The translations under genes and the position numbers were made by a program. DNA of 64,000 nt from CBDIDH01 sp965277595 (GTDB taxonomy: Bacteria; Planctomycetota; Planctomycetia; Isosphaerales; Isosphaeraceae): positions 4,402,001-4,466,000 of the forward strand of contig CBDIDH010000002.1 of NCBI GenBank assembly GCA_965277595.1. The letters run 5' to 3'. Under the pieces are notes generated by a model. The model searched no databases. It had not been told where the DNA came from and was given only the letters and a program-made list of their open reading frames with translations. Below, piece by piece: positions 23,993-33,400 of the stretch. Position 1 is the stretch's first letter; each line of letters begins with the position of its first letter.

Positions 23993-25402
23993 TCAATGCG
24001 CGAAGGCCAGAGCGTCGGCGTTCTGGTCCGCGGAACCGGCGTGGCGAACGCGGTCCTGGTCGGCGGGAAGGTATCGCGAGCCCAGGTAAAAGAAGATCGC
24101 GCCGAGGGCGAGAACGGGGACGACCGAGAGCATTCCCGCCGTCAGGTTCGCCCCTCCGATCGGTCGGGCGCCGATCGAGTTAAGGGCCTGGCCGACCGGC
24201 GAGGCGACGACCGATGCCTTCCCCGCGACGTCGGCGACGAAGCCGATCAGGATTGGTGAGCTGATGTCGCCGAAGACGTGGATCAGGAAGATGCTCACCG
24301 AGTAGCCCATCGCCCGACGGCTCGCCGGAACCACGTTCGCCGTCACGGTGTTACACGGTCCGAGCACCACTCCCATCAGGATCATCGCCGAGAAGAGCAG
24401 GAGCAACGACTGGTTCAGGTTTGGCTCGATCAGGGCGAAGAGGCCGGGCACGGTCCCCGCCGCGACCGCCATGCAGGCCAGGAGCAAATACGCCCGACGG
24501 GTATACCGTAGGAGGATATCGGGAAGCCACATGCCGAGGGCAATCCCGAGCAGGCCGGCGACGGCGGTCATGCCGCCGATCCATCGGCCGGCGTCGCGGG
24601 CGGTCATTGCGTGTACCGTCTGGTAAAAGTCAGACCCCCAGACCGCCCAGGCCCCGGTGGCGAAGGTGACCGAGGCCATGCCAAGCGTGTTGTAGACGAA
24701 GCTCGGGGTACGGAAGAGGTCGACATAATCACCAAGGCGAGGACGATCGGCCTTGCTCGACGCCGTTTTGCCTTCCGAAGCGCCTCGGCCGGGATCGCGC
24801 ATCACCAAGCCCGCGAGCGCGGCGAGAATGCCGGGGAGACCGACGACCCAGAAGGCCATCCGCCAGTGCCAGGCGTCGGCCACCCAGCCTCCAATTCCGT
24901 AACCGAGCGCACCGCCGAGCGGCAAAGCCAGGAAATAAAGGCCAATCACCCGCCCCCGCGCCTTCGGGCTGAAAAGGTCGGAAAGCAGAGCCGGGGCGAT
25001 CGAGCCGTAGGTGGCCTCGCCAAGACCGAGCAAGGCTCGCCAGAAGAACATCTCGGCGAAACTATGAGAAAAGGCCGTGCCGACGGTGGCGAAGCTCCAG
25101 AGCCCGACCCCCGAGGCCACCAGGAGGCGGCGGTCGTGGCGATCGCCGAGCCAGCCCATCATCGGAGTGACAAGCGTGTAGACGATCATGAACGACGAGG
25201 CCAGGATGCCATAATCCTGGTTGCTGATCTTGAGGTCGGCCTTGACGTGCGTCGCCACGGCGAAGAACGAGTAGCGGTCGATATAATTCAGCAGGTTCAT
25301 GCTGAAGAGGACCGCGAGCGCGAAGTATTTGCCGCCGACGGTGGGAAGAAATCGGCCGGTTCGACCCGTCGAGGTTGTCGGATCGGTCGTGAAAGACTGC
25401 AT
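23993..25402 (-). CDS. MFS transporter, spinster/hexuronate-like
   Basis: This 469-aa major facilitator superfamily permease has about 12 membrane spans. The first begins ALAVLFSMNLLNYIDRYSFFAVA, with the NYxDR motif of spinster and anion:cation symporters. GWLGDRHDRRLLVASGV is the loop 2-3 signature, and FFWRALLGLGEATYGSIAPALLSDLF the helix-4 motif. A central cytoplasmic loop (EGKTASSKADRPRLGDYVDLFRTP) separates the halves. The start at 25402 is used because the upstream 55 residues look like intergenic sequence. The substrate is not predictable. The gene's end lies eight bases from the IS701-like remnant. Confidence 0.85.
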   Translation of the reverse strand: MQSFTTDPTTSTGRTGRFLPTVGGKYFALAVLFSMNLLNYIDRYSFFAVATHVKADLKISNQDYGILASSFMIVYTLVTPMMGWLGDRHDRRLLVASGVGLWSFATVGTAFSHSFAEMFFWRALLGLGEATYGSIAPALLSDLFSPKARGRVIGLYFLALPLGGALGYGIGGWVADAWHWRMAFWVVGLPGILAALAGLVMRDPGRGASEGKTASSKADRPRLGDYVDLFRTPSFVYNTLGMASVTFATGAWAVWGSDFYQTVHAMTARDAGRWIGGMTAVAGLLGIALGMWLPDILLRYTRRAYLLLACMAVAAGTVPGLFALIEPNLNQSLLLLFSAMILMGVVLGPCNTVTANVVPASRRAMGYSVSIFLIHVFGDISSPILIGFVADVAGKASVVASPVGQALNSIGARPIGGANLTAGMLSVVPVLALGAIFFYLGSRYLPADQDRVRHAGSADQNADALAFAH

Positions 25403-25524
25403 GATGATGGAGACGCCTCGGGACGTTGACGCGACAGGCGGACCGACACTCCCGTTATACTCGCAAACCGCGAACCTGACGAGGCCGCTCGTTGAGCCGT
25501 CCCTGGCTGTTTCCTTCTCAATGG

Positions 25525-25633
25525 ATGATCGATGACCGAGCACCAATGACCGAAAAAAGGTCGGCAAGGCTCTTGCCCATTTTTCCTGTTTTCGATTTTT
25601 CTTCGGTCATTGGTTCTTGGTGATCGGTCATTC
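25525..25633. repeat. Heptad-based long inverted repeat
   Basis: ACCAATGACCGAA (25542-25554) pairs perfectly with TTCGGTCATTGGT (25602-25614). Outer arms 25523-25541 and 25615-25633 match at 14 of 19 positions, for an overall stem of about 32 bp. The left arm reads in heptads GATCGAT-GACCGAG-CACCAAT-GACCGAA, the right arm GGTCATT-GGTTCTT-GGTGATC-GGTCATT. The element fills much of the 307-base gap 25403-25709 between two minus-strand genes; nothing else was seen there. Confidence 0.85.
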
Positions 25634-25709
25634 CCGAGAATGAAACAGACCTGATGAGCGGCCCTGGGTCGATTCTTTCTCCTGAAGAACCCTGGATCAG
25701 AAACCGCGG

Positions 25710-26993
25710 TCAGGACACGAGTCGGATATCCCCCGCCAGGGTGCGACGACCGCGCCCTCCTCGGTTCGATCCAAGACTCTGAACCCGCCCGAAAAGGAGG
25801 GCGAATCGATCATCCCAGCCGCCATCGGCGTCAATCCGCTGTCGACCCGCCGCGCCGAGACGTTGAGCAAGGGCCGGGTCGGCGACGAGGCGGCCAAGTC
25901 GATCGGCCAGAGCATCGAGATCACCAAAGGGGACGAGAAGGCCGGTCCGACCGTCGTCGACGACCTCGGTCACGCCTCCGGCGGCGGCGGCCACGACGGG
26001 CAGGGCGTTCGCCCAGGCTTCGAGGTAGACGATCCCGAACGAGTCGGTGCGCGAGGGCATCGCGAAGATGTCGAGCGCATCGTAAAAATCGGGAACTTCG
26101 GCCGGATCGAGCGCCCCGACAATCGACAACCAGCGCGACGTTTCCTCGGGCAATTTCGCGGCGAAGGCTTCAAAATCGGGAGACGAGGCGCCGGCGAGAA
26201 CCAGGTGGATCAGCTCGGTTCGCCCGTTGTTGAGACGCTGGACGGCCAGGATCAGGTCGGTTGATCCTTTGTTCGGGTCGAGCGCTCCAAGCTGGCCGAC
26301 GAGGCGGCAACTTTCGGGAATCTTCAGGCGAGCCCGAAACCGAGTACCGTCGCCGCCGGTCACCTCGGCCGGTTCAATCGCCATCGGCAAGACCAGCCGA
26401 CGCGCGGCGGGAAGTCCCCACTCGCCGAGAACCTTCGATTCGAGAGTGGTCGGAGAAACGACAAGATCGGCCACGTTCAAGAGGCGAATCTGGTGCGGTT
26501 TCGTATAGTGGCGGTTCACCGGATCGCCGGGCGTCGACAGGTGAAGAAACGGGATCAAGACCAGCGGAGCGCCCGCCGCTCGGGCGGCCTGATGCGCGGC
26601 GAACGAGAAGACGGTGTAGGGAAAGCCGATGCCGAAAACGGCGTCATAATCGCCTCGAATCGCATCCAGGCCGGGCATGATCGGCATGTAAGGCGCGAAC
26701 CGGCAGCGAATTGACCAGTTTGGAACGGCCGCGATCAGGCGGATCAGATAGCGGCGCAACGGGATATGCCGGATCGGCAGCCGGTGAACGTTTGCGCCGT
26801 CGACCTCGGAACATTCGGGCGCATCGACCTTCCGCCTCTTCGGGTCGTTGAAGTACCAGAGGTCGCGCGCATTGCTCGTGAAGACGTCGACGTCGTGTCC
26901 CGCCGCGACGAATCGACGGACAATCGCCCGGCCGAAGGCTTCGGCACCCCCGAGGCAGGGGTGATATCGAGGGATGAACCAGGCGATCTTCAT
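25710..26993 (-). CDS. Family-4-type glycosyltransferase
   Basis: This 427-aa GT-B-fold glycosyltransferase begins MKIAWFIPRYHPCLGGAEAFGRAIVRRF, the acceptor-side Rossmann start of GT4 enzymes. The donor-binding half includes LVGQLGALDPNKGSTDLI and IFAMPSRTDSFGIVYLEAWANALPVVAAAAGGVTEVV, with the E-x7-E type motif. ATG 26993 is chosen because the upstream ORF extension of 104 residues is Arg/Cys-rich and not conserved-looking. It probably adds a sugar to an envelope glycan, but it lies 9 kb from the polysaccharide locus and its sugar is unknown. The 269 bases upstream (26994-27262) hold nothing recognised. Confidence 0.85.
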   Translation of the reverse strand: MKIAWFIPRYHPCLGGAEAFGRAIVRRFVAAGHDVDVFTSNARDLWYFNDPKRRKVDAPECSEVDGANVHRLPIRHIPLRRYLIRLIAAVPNWSIRCRFAPYMPIMPGLDAIRGDYDAVFGIGFPYTVFSFAAHQAARAAGAPLVLIPFLHLSTPGDPVNRHYTKPHQIRLLNVADLVVSPTTLESKVLGEWGLPAARRLVLPMAIEPAEVTGGDGTRFRARLKIPESCRLVGQLGALDPNKGSTDLILAVQRLNNGRTELIHLVLAGASSPDFEAFAAKLPEETSRWLSIVGALDPAEVPDFYDALDIFAMPSRTDSFGIVYLEAWANALPVVAAAAGGVTEVVDDGRTGLLVPFGDLDALADRLGRLVADPALAQRLGAAGRQRIDADGGWDDRFALLFGRVQSLGSNRGGRGRRTLAGDIRLVS

Positions 26994-27262
26994 GACCGAT
27001 CCCGCCCTCTTTTGACCTGAATGGGAACACCCAGTTCCGGGGTCTCGACACGTTTTATGACAGAGATCGGCCCTTCGGGAAATCCCAGCCGATCCGCGAA
27101 GTCCAAAAAACCGGAATAGCGTGCAGGATCGACACGACCCGAACCGATGAATTCTCTGGACGATCGCGTCTCGCGGGTCGAGGTCTCGGCGCGGTTTGAA
27201 TGAGAGAATGGCTCGGGCGAACGATGCCCTGGCACGATCAAGCCGAAGGAAGGGGTCGCGGT

Positions 27263-28738
27263 ATGGACACGCGTCGCAAGGTTCCCGGTCGAGACGTTCG
27301 GTCAAAACAACGCGATGCGAGTCCGCGCGTCGAGGCCCTGGAAGGGCGTGCCTTGATGGCGGCGGGAGGCTCGATCACCGATATCGCCACGCTTCCCGCG
27401 GGGCTCTCGGCCGGGCCGATCACCGTCGGCGCGGATGCCAACCTCTGGTTCGCCGAGGTCGGCAACTCGGGCGGCCCCGCGCTCGGCAAGGTCAGCGGCA
27501 TGGGAACCCGGGCCGAGATCCCGCTTCCGGCCGGAGACGCGGGATACTCCATCACGTCCGTCGCCGCCGACGCCGCCGGCAATGTCTGGTACGCGCTTAA
27601 CTCGTCGTCGTCGAGCGCGGCGGGCGGACCCGCGGGCAAAGTGGGCAAGGTCGCGCCCGGCGGGGCAATCACCGAATATGCGCTGCCGAACCCTTCGGAA
27701 ACGCCCGGGGCGATGACGATCGGTCTCGATGGCTTGCCGTATGTCTCGGTCTCGGGAGGGAACGCTCCGGCGATCGATCGCGTGAACGCCGACGGCTCAA
27801 TGACCGAGTTCCCCGTCAGCGGAGCCAAGGGAGCGGTGACCTGGTTGACCCTCGGACCCGGGGGCAACCTCTGGTTTGTCGACGGTCAGAAGATCGGCAA
27901 GATGACCATGACCGGCACGGTGACCGAATATCCGATCTCTCCGCCGCCGGGCAGCACGGCGACGGTCGACCTGAGCAACGCCCAGCTTACTGTCGGACGC
28001 GACGGCAATATCTGGTTCCTCGGCCTGGGCGGAATCAGCAAGATCACGCCGACGGGAACCGTCACGACGATCGGCTCGGCCGGTTCCACGGTCACGAGTC
28101 TCTCGGCCGGACCCGATGGCAATCTCTGGGTCGCGCTCAATCCACCGGCGGGAAGCCAGCTTGCCGAGGTGCCCGGCGAGGTTGTCATCCGGCTCACGCC
28201 CGACGGCCAGATCACGCCGCTGTCCGACCACGTGGACACCGGCAATAACGTCGTTCGAATGGCGTATAGTCCCGGCTCGCTCTGGCTCGACGAGGGGGGC
28301 ACCACGCTTTCGCGGGTCAACGTCTCGTCGGTTCCGTCGATCACCCCGGCGCAGATCACGCCAACGACCCCGCGCGCCGTCTCCACGAACGCCAAGAAAC
28401 TTCTGGCCGGACCGCTCGTCTCCTTTACCGCCAATTATCCAGGGGCACTGGCCACGGATTTCACGGCGTCAGTCAATTATGGTGACGGCTACACGGCCAA
28501 CGGAGCGGTCGTTCCCGATGTCGCGGGGGGGTTCGACGTCCTTGGTTATGAGTTGTACACGCTTCCGGTCGGCACCTCGGTGAAGGCGACCGTCGACGTG
28601 ACCGGCCCGGGGGGCATCGTCACCGAGGTTTACGGCGTCGTCACGATCGCCGGTCCGGTGACGAAGGCCAAGGCTCCGGCGAAGGTCGCGCATCCGAAAG
28701 GGCCAGTCGCGCAGGCCGTGAAGGTCAAGAAGACGTGA
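27263..28738 (+). CDS. Secreted Vgb-like beta-propeller with LEPR-type sorting motif
   Basis: This 491-aa protein carries PRVEALEGRALMAAGG near residue 25, the planctomycete LEPR-like N-terminal export motif. Residues about 40-370 form repeats of the form ITVGADANLWFAEVG / LTLGPGGNLWFVDGQKIGKM / LTVGRDGNIWFLGLGGISKI, a streptogramin-lyase (Vgb) type beta-propeller. The Vgb catalytic His residues are not evident, so lyase activity is doubtful. A C-terminal beta-sandwich-like part (SFTANYPGALATDFTASVNYGDGYTANG) resembles PKD-type domains, followed by a Lys/Pro tail. ATG 27263 follows GGAAGGGG. It is probably a surface binding protein. Its 3' end overlaps birA by 14 bases, tail to tail. Confidence 0.75.
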   Translation: MDTRRKVPGRDVRSKQRDASPRVEALEGRALMAAGGSITDIATLPAGLSAGPITVGADANLWFAEVGNSGGPALGKVSGMGTRAEIPLPAGDAGYSITSVAADAAGNVWYALNSSSSSAAGGPAGKVGKVAPGGAITEYALPNPSETPGAMTIGLDGLPYVSVSGGNAPAIDRVNADGSMTEFPVSGAKGAVTWLTLGPGGNLWFVDGQKIGKMTMTGTVTEYPISPPPGSTATVDLSNAQLTVGRDGNIWFLGLGGISKITPTGTVTTIGSAGSTVTSLSAGPDGNLWVALNPPAGSQLAEVPGEVVIRLTPDGQITPLSDHVDTGNNVVRMAYSPGSLWLDEGGTTLSRVNVSSVPSITPAQITPTTPRAVSTNAKKLLAGPLVSFTANYPGALATDFTASVNYGDGYTANGAVVPDVAGGFDVLGYELYTLPVGTSVKATVDVTGPGGIVTEVYGVVTIAGPVTKAKAPAKVAHPKGPVAQAVKVKKT

Positions 28739-29483
28739 GCGATTCGCGCCCCGGATCTCTCAGGATTCGACCGCCAAAGAGGCGAAGGGTTTCGGAATCG
28801 GTCTCCAGCTTGAGCGCGCCTTCGTGATCAATCCCGCGACCGATGCCAGTCAGCAGGCGCGAGCCGAGATCAACGCGGACCGACTCGCCTCGCAGGGTGT
28901 CGAATTCGGCCCAGCGTTGGGCGAGCGTGGGATCATCGTTGGCAAGGCGTGGCAAGATTGTCTCAAAGTGACCGAGAAATGCGGAGAGAATCTCTGCTTG
29001 GGTGCGGATCTCACCCCATTCATGTAATGTGGCCGCCAGAGCGCGGACGTCGGCCGGAGCCTTGGCGAGGTTCGTGCTCACGTTGAGACCGACGCCGAGC
29101 AGGTAGACCGGTCCCGACGGTGTCTCGACTCGTTCGGGGAGCAGGCCGCCGAGTTTCCGGCCGTTGACCTCGACGTCGTTCGGCCAGCGAATGCCCGATG
29201 GCACGTTCGGGCCGATCGCCTCGATGAGCGCGACCGCCGCGGCGAGCGCCAGCCGCGGTTCGTGGCTTAAGGTTAACCTGTGCGATCGTGGATCGAAGGC
29301 AAGGGTGAACGTCAGGCTTCCAGCGTCCGACCACCAGACGTTGGAGCCTCGGCCCCGCCCTAGCGTCTGCACGTCCGCGCCAACGAGGAGCGGGAGCGTT
29401 ACCCCGCCCTCGCGGACAAGGTCGCGCGCCAGGTCGCTCGTCGAGGGAATTTCGTCGCGGTGAATCAGTGTGGAGACGAACAC
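28725..29483 (-). CDS. birA: Biotin-[acetyl-CoA carboxylase] ligase
   Basis: This 252-aa monofunctional biotin ligase lacks the N-terminal DNA-binding domain of E. coli BirA. ADVQTLGRGRGSNVWWSDAGSLTFTL is the biotinyl-AMP binding segment. WPNDVEVNGRKLGGLLPE is the catalytic KLxGxL region and LLGVGLNVST the family's GIGxN strand. GTG 29483 lies four bases after the SIMPL gene stop on the same strand, and pyruvate carboxylase leads the operon. The ligase is thus made with one of its substrates, a clear functional link. Confidence 0.88.
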   Translation of the reverse strand: MFVSTLIHRDEIPSTSDLARDLVREGGVTLPLLVGADVQTLGRGRGSNVWWSDAGSLTFTLAFDPRSHRLTLSHEPRLALAAAVALIEAIGPNVPSGIRWPNDVEVNGRKLGGLLPERVETPSGPVYLLGVGLNVSTNLAKAPADVRALAATLHEWGEIRTQAEILSAFLGHFETILPRLANDDPTLAQRWAEFDTLRGESVRVDLGSRLLTGIGRGIDHEGALKLETDSETLRLFGGRILRDPGRESLTSS

Positions 29484-29487
29484 GCGA

Positions 29488-30414
29488 TTACTTGACTTTG
29501 GCCGGTTCGACCTCGTAGCGCACCTTTTGATAGAGCGTGAATTGAATGACAGGCTCGATCACGACGGGGTTGATGACCTCGTCGAAGCCGTCGGCGTCGA
29601 GGCCGTTGAAGTAAAAGGTCGCCGGCTTGCGGACGCTCTGGACCCGGAACCGCTGGCGATCCACACCGCCGTTGACCTGCTCAGACTCCTGCGCGGTGTA
29701 GGTGTCGTAAAGCCGAGTCGGATAGTGGACGGCGACGCGATCGGCATAAACCTGCGTCGGCGCGGAAAGTTTGAGGTCGAGCAGGTCTTCGTACCGCGCC
29801 TTCTTCTTCTTGAGGATGCGGGCCGCCTCGATCGCCAGGCGATCGTGAACGCGACCGAGATCCTTGACGAAATAATCAACCTTGACGAGGTCAAAAACCT
29901 CGCTTCGGGCAGCCGCGGCGACGAGGCGGTCAAGATCGGATTTGTCGCCATAAGAAATCGAGATGTTCTTCTTGATTTCAAACCCAGCAAGCTTTTCCTT
30001 CGCGAGATTCCCGTCGATGTCGAACCCGTAGATCTTGTTCTGAGCGATAAAATCCAGATCGGGATCGGCCGGGTCGATGCCGAGAGGCTTGAGTGCGTCG
30101 ATGAACGCCTTGACGGTCGCGTCCATTTTTCGGGCCGCGTCCTCGACGGTCTCTCCCTCGCGCGCGATGCTGAAGACGGCGACGTATTCGTCGGCCTTGA
30201 CGTTCATGAGGATATTCGCCTCGATGAACGTACTGGTATTCGTTGGCGGAATTTCGAGCGGGGAGAGGATTCGTTTGTTGCGCTCGACGTGCTCGGCCCT
30301 GGCCCTCGCGGGGCTGTTTCCCTGGGCATACGAAACGTTGCCGCCGACCTGGGCAGAGCCGATTTCGGGAAGCATGACAATGACGGCAAGAGACAGACAT
30401 GGAGCAATCTTCAT
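29488..30414 (-). CDS. SIMPL-domain (DUF541) periplasmic protein
   Basis: This 308-aa protein has a signal peptide (MKIAPCLSLAVIVMLPEIGSAQ) and a SIMPL/DUF541 domain. Supporting segments are FSIAREGETVEDAARKMDATVKAFIDALKPLGI, IKKNISISYGDKSDLDRLVAAAARSEVFDLVKVDYFVKDLGRVHDRLAIEAAR and YPTRLYDTYTAQESEQ. SIMPL proteins are poorly understood envelope proteins. It sits between pyc (39 bases upstream) and birA (4 bases downstream), inside a cytosolic biotin operon, which is unexpected for an exported protein. Confidence 0.75.
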   Translation of the reverse strand: MKIAPCLSLAVIVMLPEIGSAQVGGNVSYAQGNSPARARAEHVERNKRILSPLEIPPTNTSTFIEANILMNVKADEYVAVFSIAREGETVEDAARKMDATVKAFIDALKPLGIDPADPDLDFIAQNKIYGFDIDGNLAKEKLAGFEIKKNISISYGDKSDLDRLVAAAARSEVFDLVKVDYFVKDLGRVHDRLAIEAARILKKKKARYEDLLDLKLSAPTQVYADRVAVHYPTRLYDTYTAQESEQVNGGVDRQRFRVQSVRKPATFYFNGLDADGFDEVINPVVIEPVIQFTLYQKVRYEVEPAKVK

Positions 30415-30453
30415 AGCCTTGGCATCCGTAAAGACCTGCGACGCTCGAACGGT

Positions 30454-33400
30454 TCAATTCGAGAGCTTGATGAGCAACTCCCCGGTCTTGACCTGATGAC
30501 CGACCGCGGCGAGAACCTCGGCCACGCGGCCGGGGCGTTCGGCGTAAAGAGTTGTCTCCATCTTCATGGCCTCGATCGAGAGGAGCTTCTGGCCCTTGCG
30601 GACAGGGTCGCCGGGGTTCACCGCGACACCGACGACCAGGCCGGGCAAAGGGGAGCCGACCTGGTTCGGATCGCCGGGATCGGCCATCGGAACCTGGCGG
30701 ACTGACGAGGCGAGCGAACGGTCGGTCACCTCGACCTCGCGGGGCTGGCCATTGAGTTCAAAAAAGACGGTGCGCTTGCCGTCAAGGTGCGGCTCGCCGA
30801 CGGCCAGAAGCTTGACAATCAAGGTCTTGCCAGGCTCGATCTCGACCGGGTGCTCGGTCGCCGGGTCGGGACCGTAAAAGAAGATCGACGTCGGCAAGAT
30901 TGACGTATCGGAATAAGCGCGTTCGTGGGCGGCGAGGTCGGGAAAGACGCGCGGATACATCAAAAGGCTGAGCGCATCGCGATCGGTCGCCGGACGGCCG
31001 AGAAGCGCGGTGGCCTTGTCGCGCGCGGCAGAGAGATCGGCGGGGGGTTGGTCCTTGCCGGGGCGTTCGGTGATCGCCGGGCGTCCCTTGAGGACGCGGA
31101 CCTGAAGGTCTTTCGGGAAGCCGCCTGGGGGCTGACCGAGCCGGCCTTCAAAGAGTTCCACGACACTCTCGGGGAAGGCGAGTTCGCGGTCGGGGTCAAG
31201 AGTATCGGCCGGTGTGAGGTTGTTGGCCACGAGGAAGAGGGCCATGTCGCCGACGACCTTCGACGTGGGCGTGACCTTGACGATATCGCCGAAAAGAATG
31301 TTCACATCGGCGTACGCCTTGCACACTTCCACCCAGCGCGAGGCCAGTCCGAGCGCCTTGGCCTGCTGAAACAGGTTCGAGTACTGGCCGCCGGGCATCT
31401 CGTACGCATACACCTCGGCCGACGACGACCGGAGGCCGCTTTCAAAGGGTGAATAGAGGTTTCGGACGTCGTCCCAGTAGCGGCTCATTTCGATCAGGGC
31501 CGCCGGGTCAAGGCCGGTCTCGCGCGGGCTGAAGCGGAGCGATTCGACAATGGCGTTCAGGCTTGGCTGCGAGGTCAGGCCCGACATCGACGCAATCGCG
31601 CCGTCGGCCACGTCCAGGCCGACCCCCGCGCCATACAGCACGCTCGCCGCCTGGGCGCCGCCGATGTCGTGGGTGTGGAAGTGGACGGGGATGCCGACCT
31701 CGTCGCGCAACGTTTTGATGAGCGTTTCGGCGGCGAAGGGCTTGCAGAGGCCCGCCATGTCCTTGATCGCGATCAGGTTGGCTCCGCGATGTTCCAGGTC
31801 TTTGGCCATCGCGACGTAATACTTCAGGTCATATTTTGTTTTCCTGGGGTCGAGGATGTCTCCCGTGTAGCAGATCGCGGCCTCGCAGAGCATCCCTTCG
31901 GAGCGGACGGCGTCGAGCGCGACCTCCATGTTGGGGACCCAGTTGAGCGAATCAAAGACCCGGAAGAGGTCAATTCCGGCCTGCGCAGCTTCGTGGACGA
32001 AGGCGCGGACCGCGTTGTCGGGATAACTGGTGTAGCCGACCGCGTTTGATCCACGCAAAAGCATCTGAAAGAGGATGTTGGGGATTTTTTCACGGAGCCG
32101 GGCGAGGCGTTCCCAGGGATCTTCCTTGAGGAACCGCATCGACGTATCAAAAGTGGCGCCTCCCCACATCTCGATCGAAAACATTTGAGGGCAGAGCCGG
32201 GCGTACGAATCGGCCACTCGAAGCATGTCGCGTGTGCGGACGCGCGTGGCGAGGAGCGATTGATGCGCATCGCGAAAGGTGGTGTCGGTCAAGAGAAGCG
32301 GCGTCTGGTCGCGGACCCACTGCGCGAACTTCTCGGCGCCCAGTTTCTGGAAAATCTGCCGCGATCCGTTGGGAATCGGCCCGCTGGAATTGTGCGCGGG
32401 GGGGACGGGTTCCACCGGGGCGACGTAGTTTTCGCCACGTTGCACGCCGGGAAAGCCGTTGACGATCACCTCGGCGGCAAAGGTCAAAAGCTTCGTGGCG
32501 CGGTCGCGGCGAACCTTGAACTGGAAGAGGTCGGGAGTCTCATCGAGAAATCGCGTCGTGCAGCGACCGGCGAGGAAATCAGGATGATTGACGACGTTGA
32601 TGAGAAAAGGGACGTTCGTCTTGACGCCTCGAATCCGAAATTCCTGAAGAGCGCGCTCCATCCGTCGGGCGGCGTCGATGAACCGGGTTCCGCTGGCGGT
32701 GACTTTTACGAGCATGGAATCATAAAAGGGGGTGACGATCGCGCCCGTGATCGCCGTGCCGCCGTCGAGTCGCAGTCCAAGACCGCCGGGAGACCGGTAA
32801 TGGGTGATCCGGCCATAATCGGGTGTGAACTTGTTCGCGGGGTCCTCGGTGGTCACCCGGCACTGAAAGGCGAAGCCGAGAACGCGAACGGCCGACTGGT
32901 CGGGCAGGTTGATCTCGGGGTCGGAAAGCGGAACGCCGCGCGAGATGAGAATCTGCGACTTGACGAGGTCGATGCCGGTGACAACCTCCGTAACGGTGTG
33001 CTCAACCTGAATCCGTGGATTGACCTCGATGAAATAATACGTATTTGTTTCCGTGTCGACGAGAAACTCGACCGTCCCGGCGTTTTCATAACGGACGTGG
33101 CGGCCGATCTTGACGGCGGCCTCGCAGATCGAGGCGCGCAGGGTCGGATCGAGGTTATAGGCCGGCGCAATCTCGACGATCTTCTGATGGCGACGCTGCA
33201 CCGAGCAATCGCGTTCAAAGAGATGAACAAGGTTGCCGTGGCGGTCGCCGAGAAGCTGGACCTCGATGTGCTTGGCCTTCCGCACAAACTTTTCGAGGAA
33301 GACATCGGGAACGCCGAAGGCCGTCCCCGCTTCGCGGCGGGCCTGTTCGATCGCGGCGTCGAGGCCGTCGGCCGATTCGACGACCCGCATGCCGCGACCG

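Noticed and set aside
27263..28738. Functional streptogramin lyase (antibiotic resistance)
   Set aside because: The propeller repeats match Vgb, but the catalytic His residues were not evident and the protein has an export motif; a structural or binding role is more likely.
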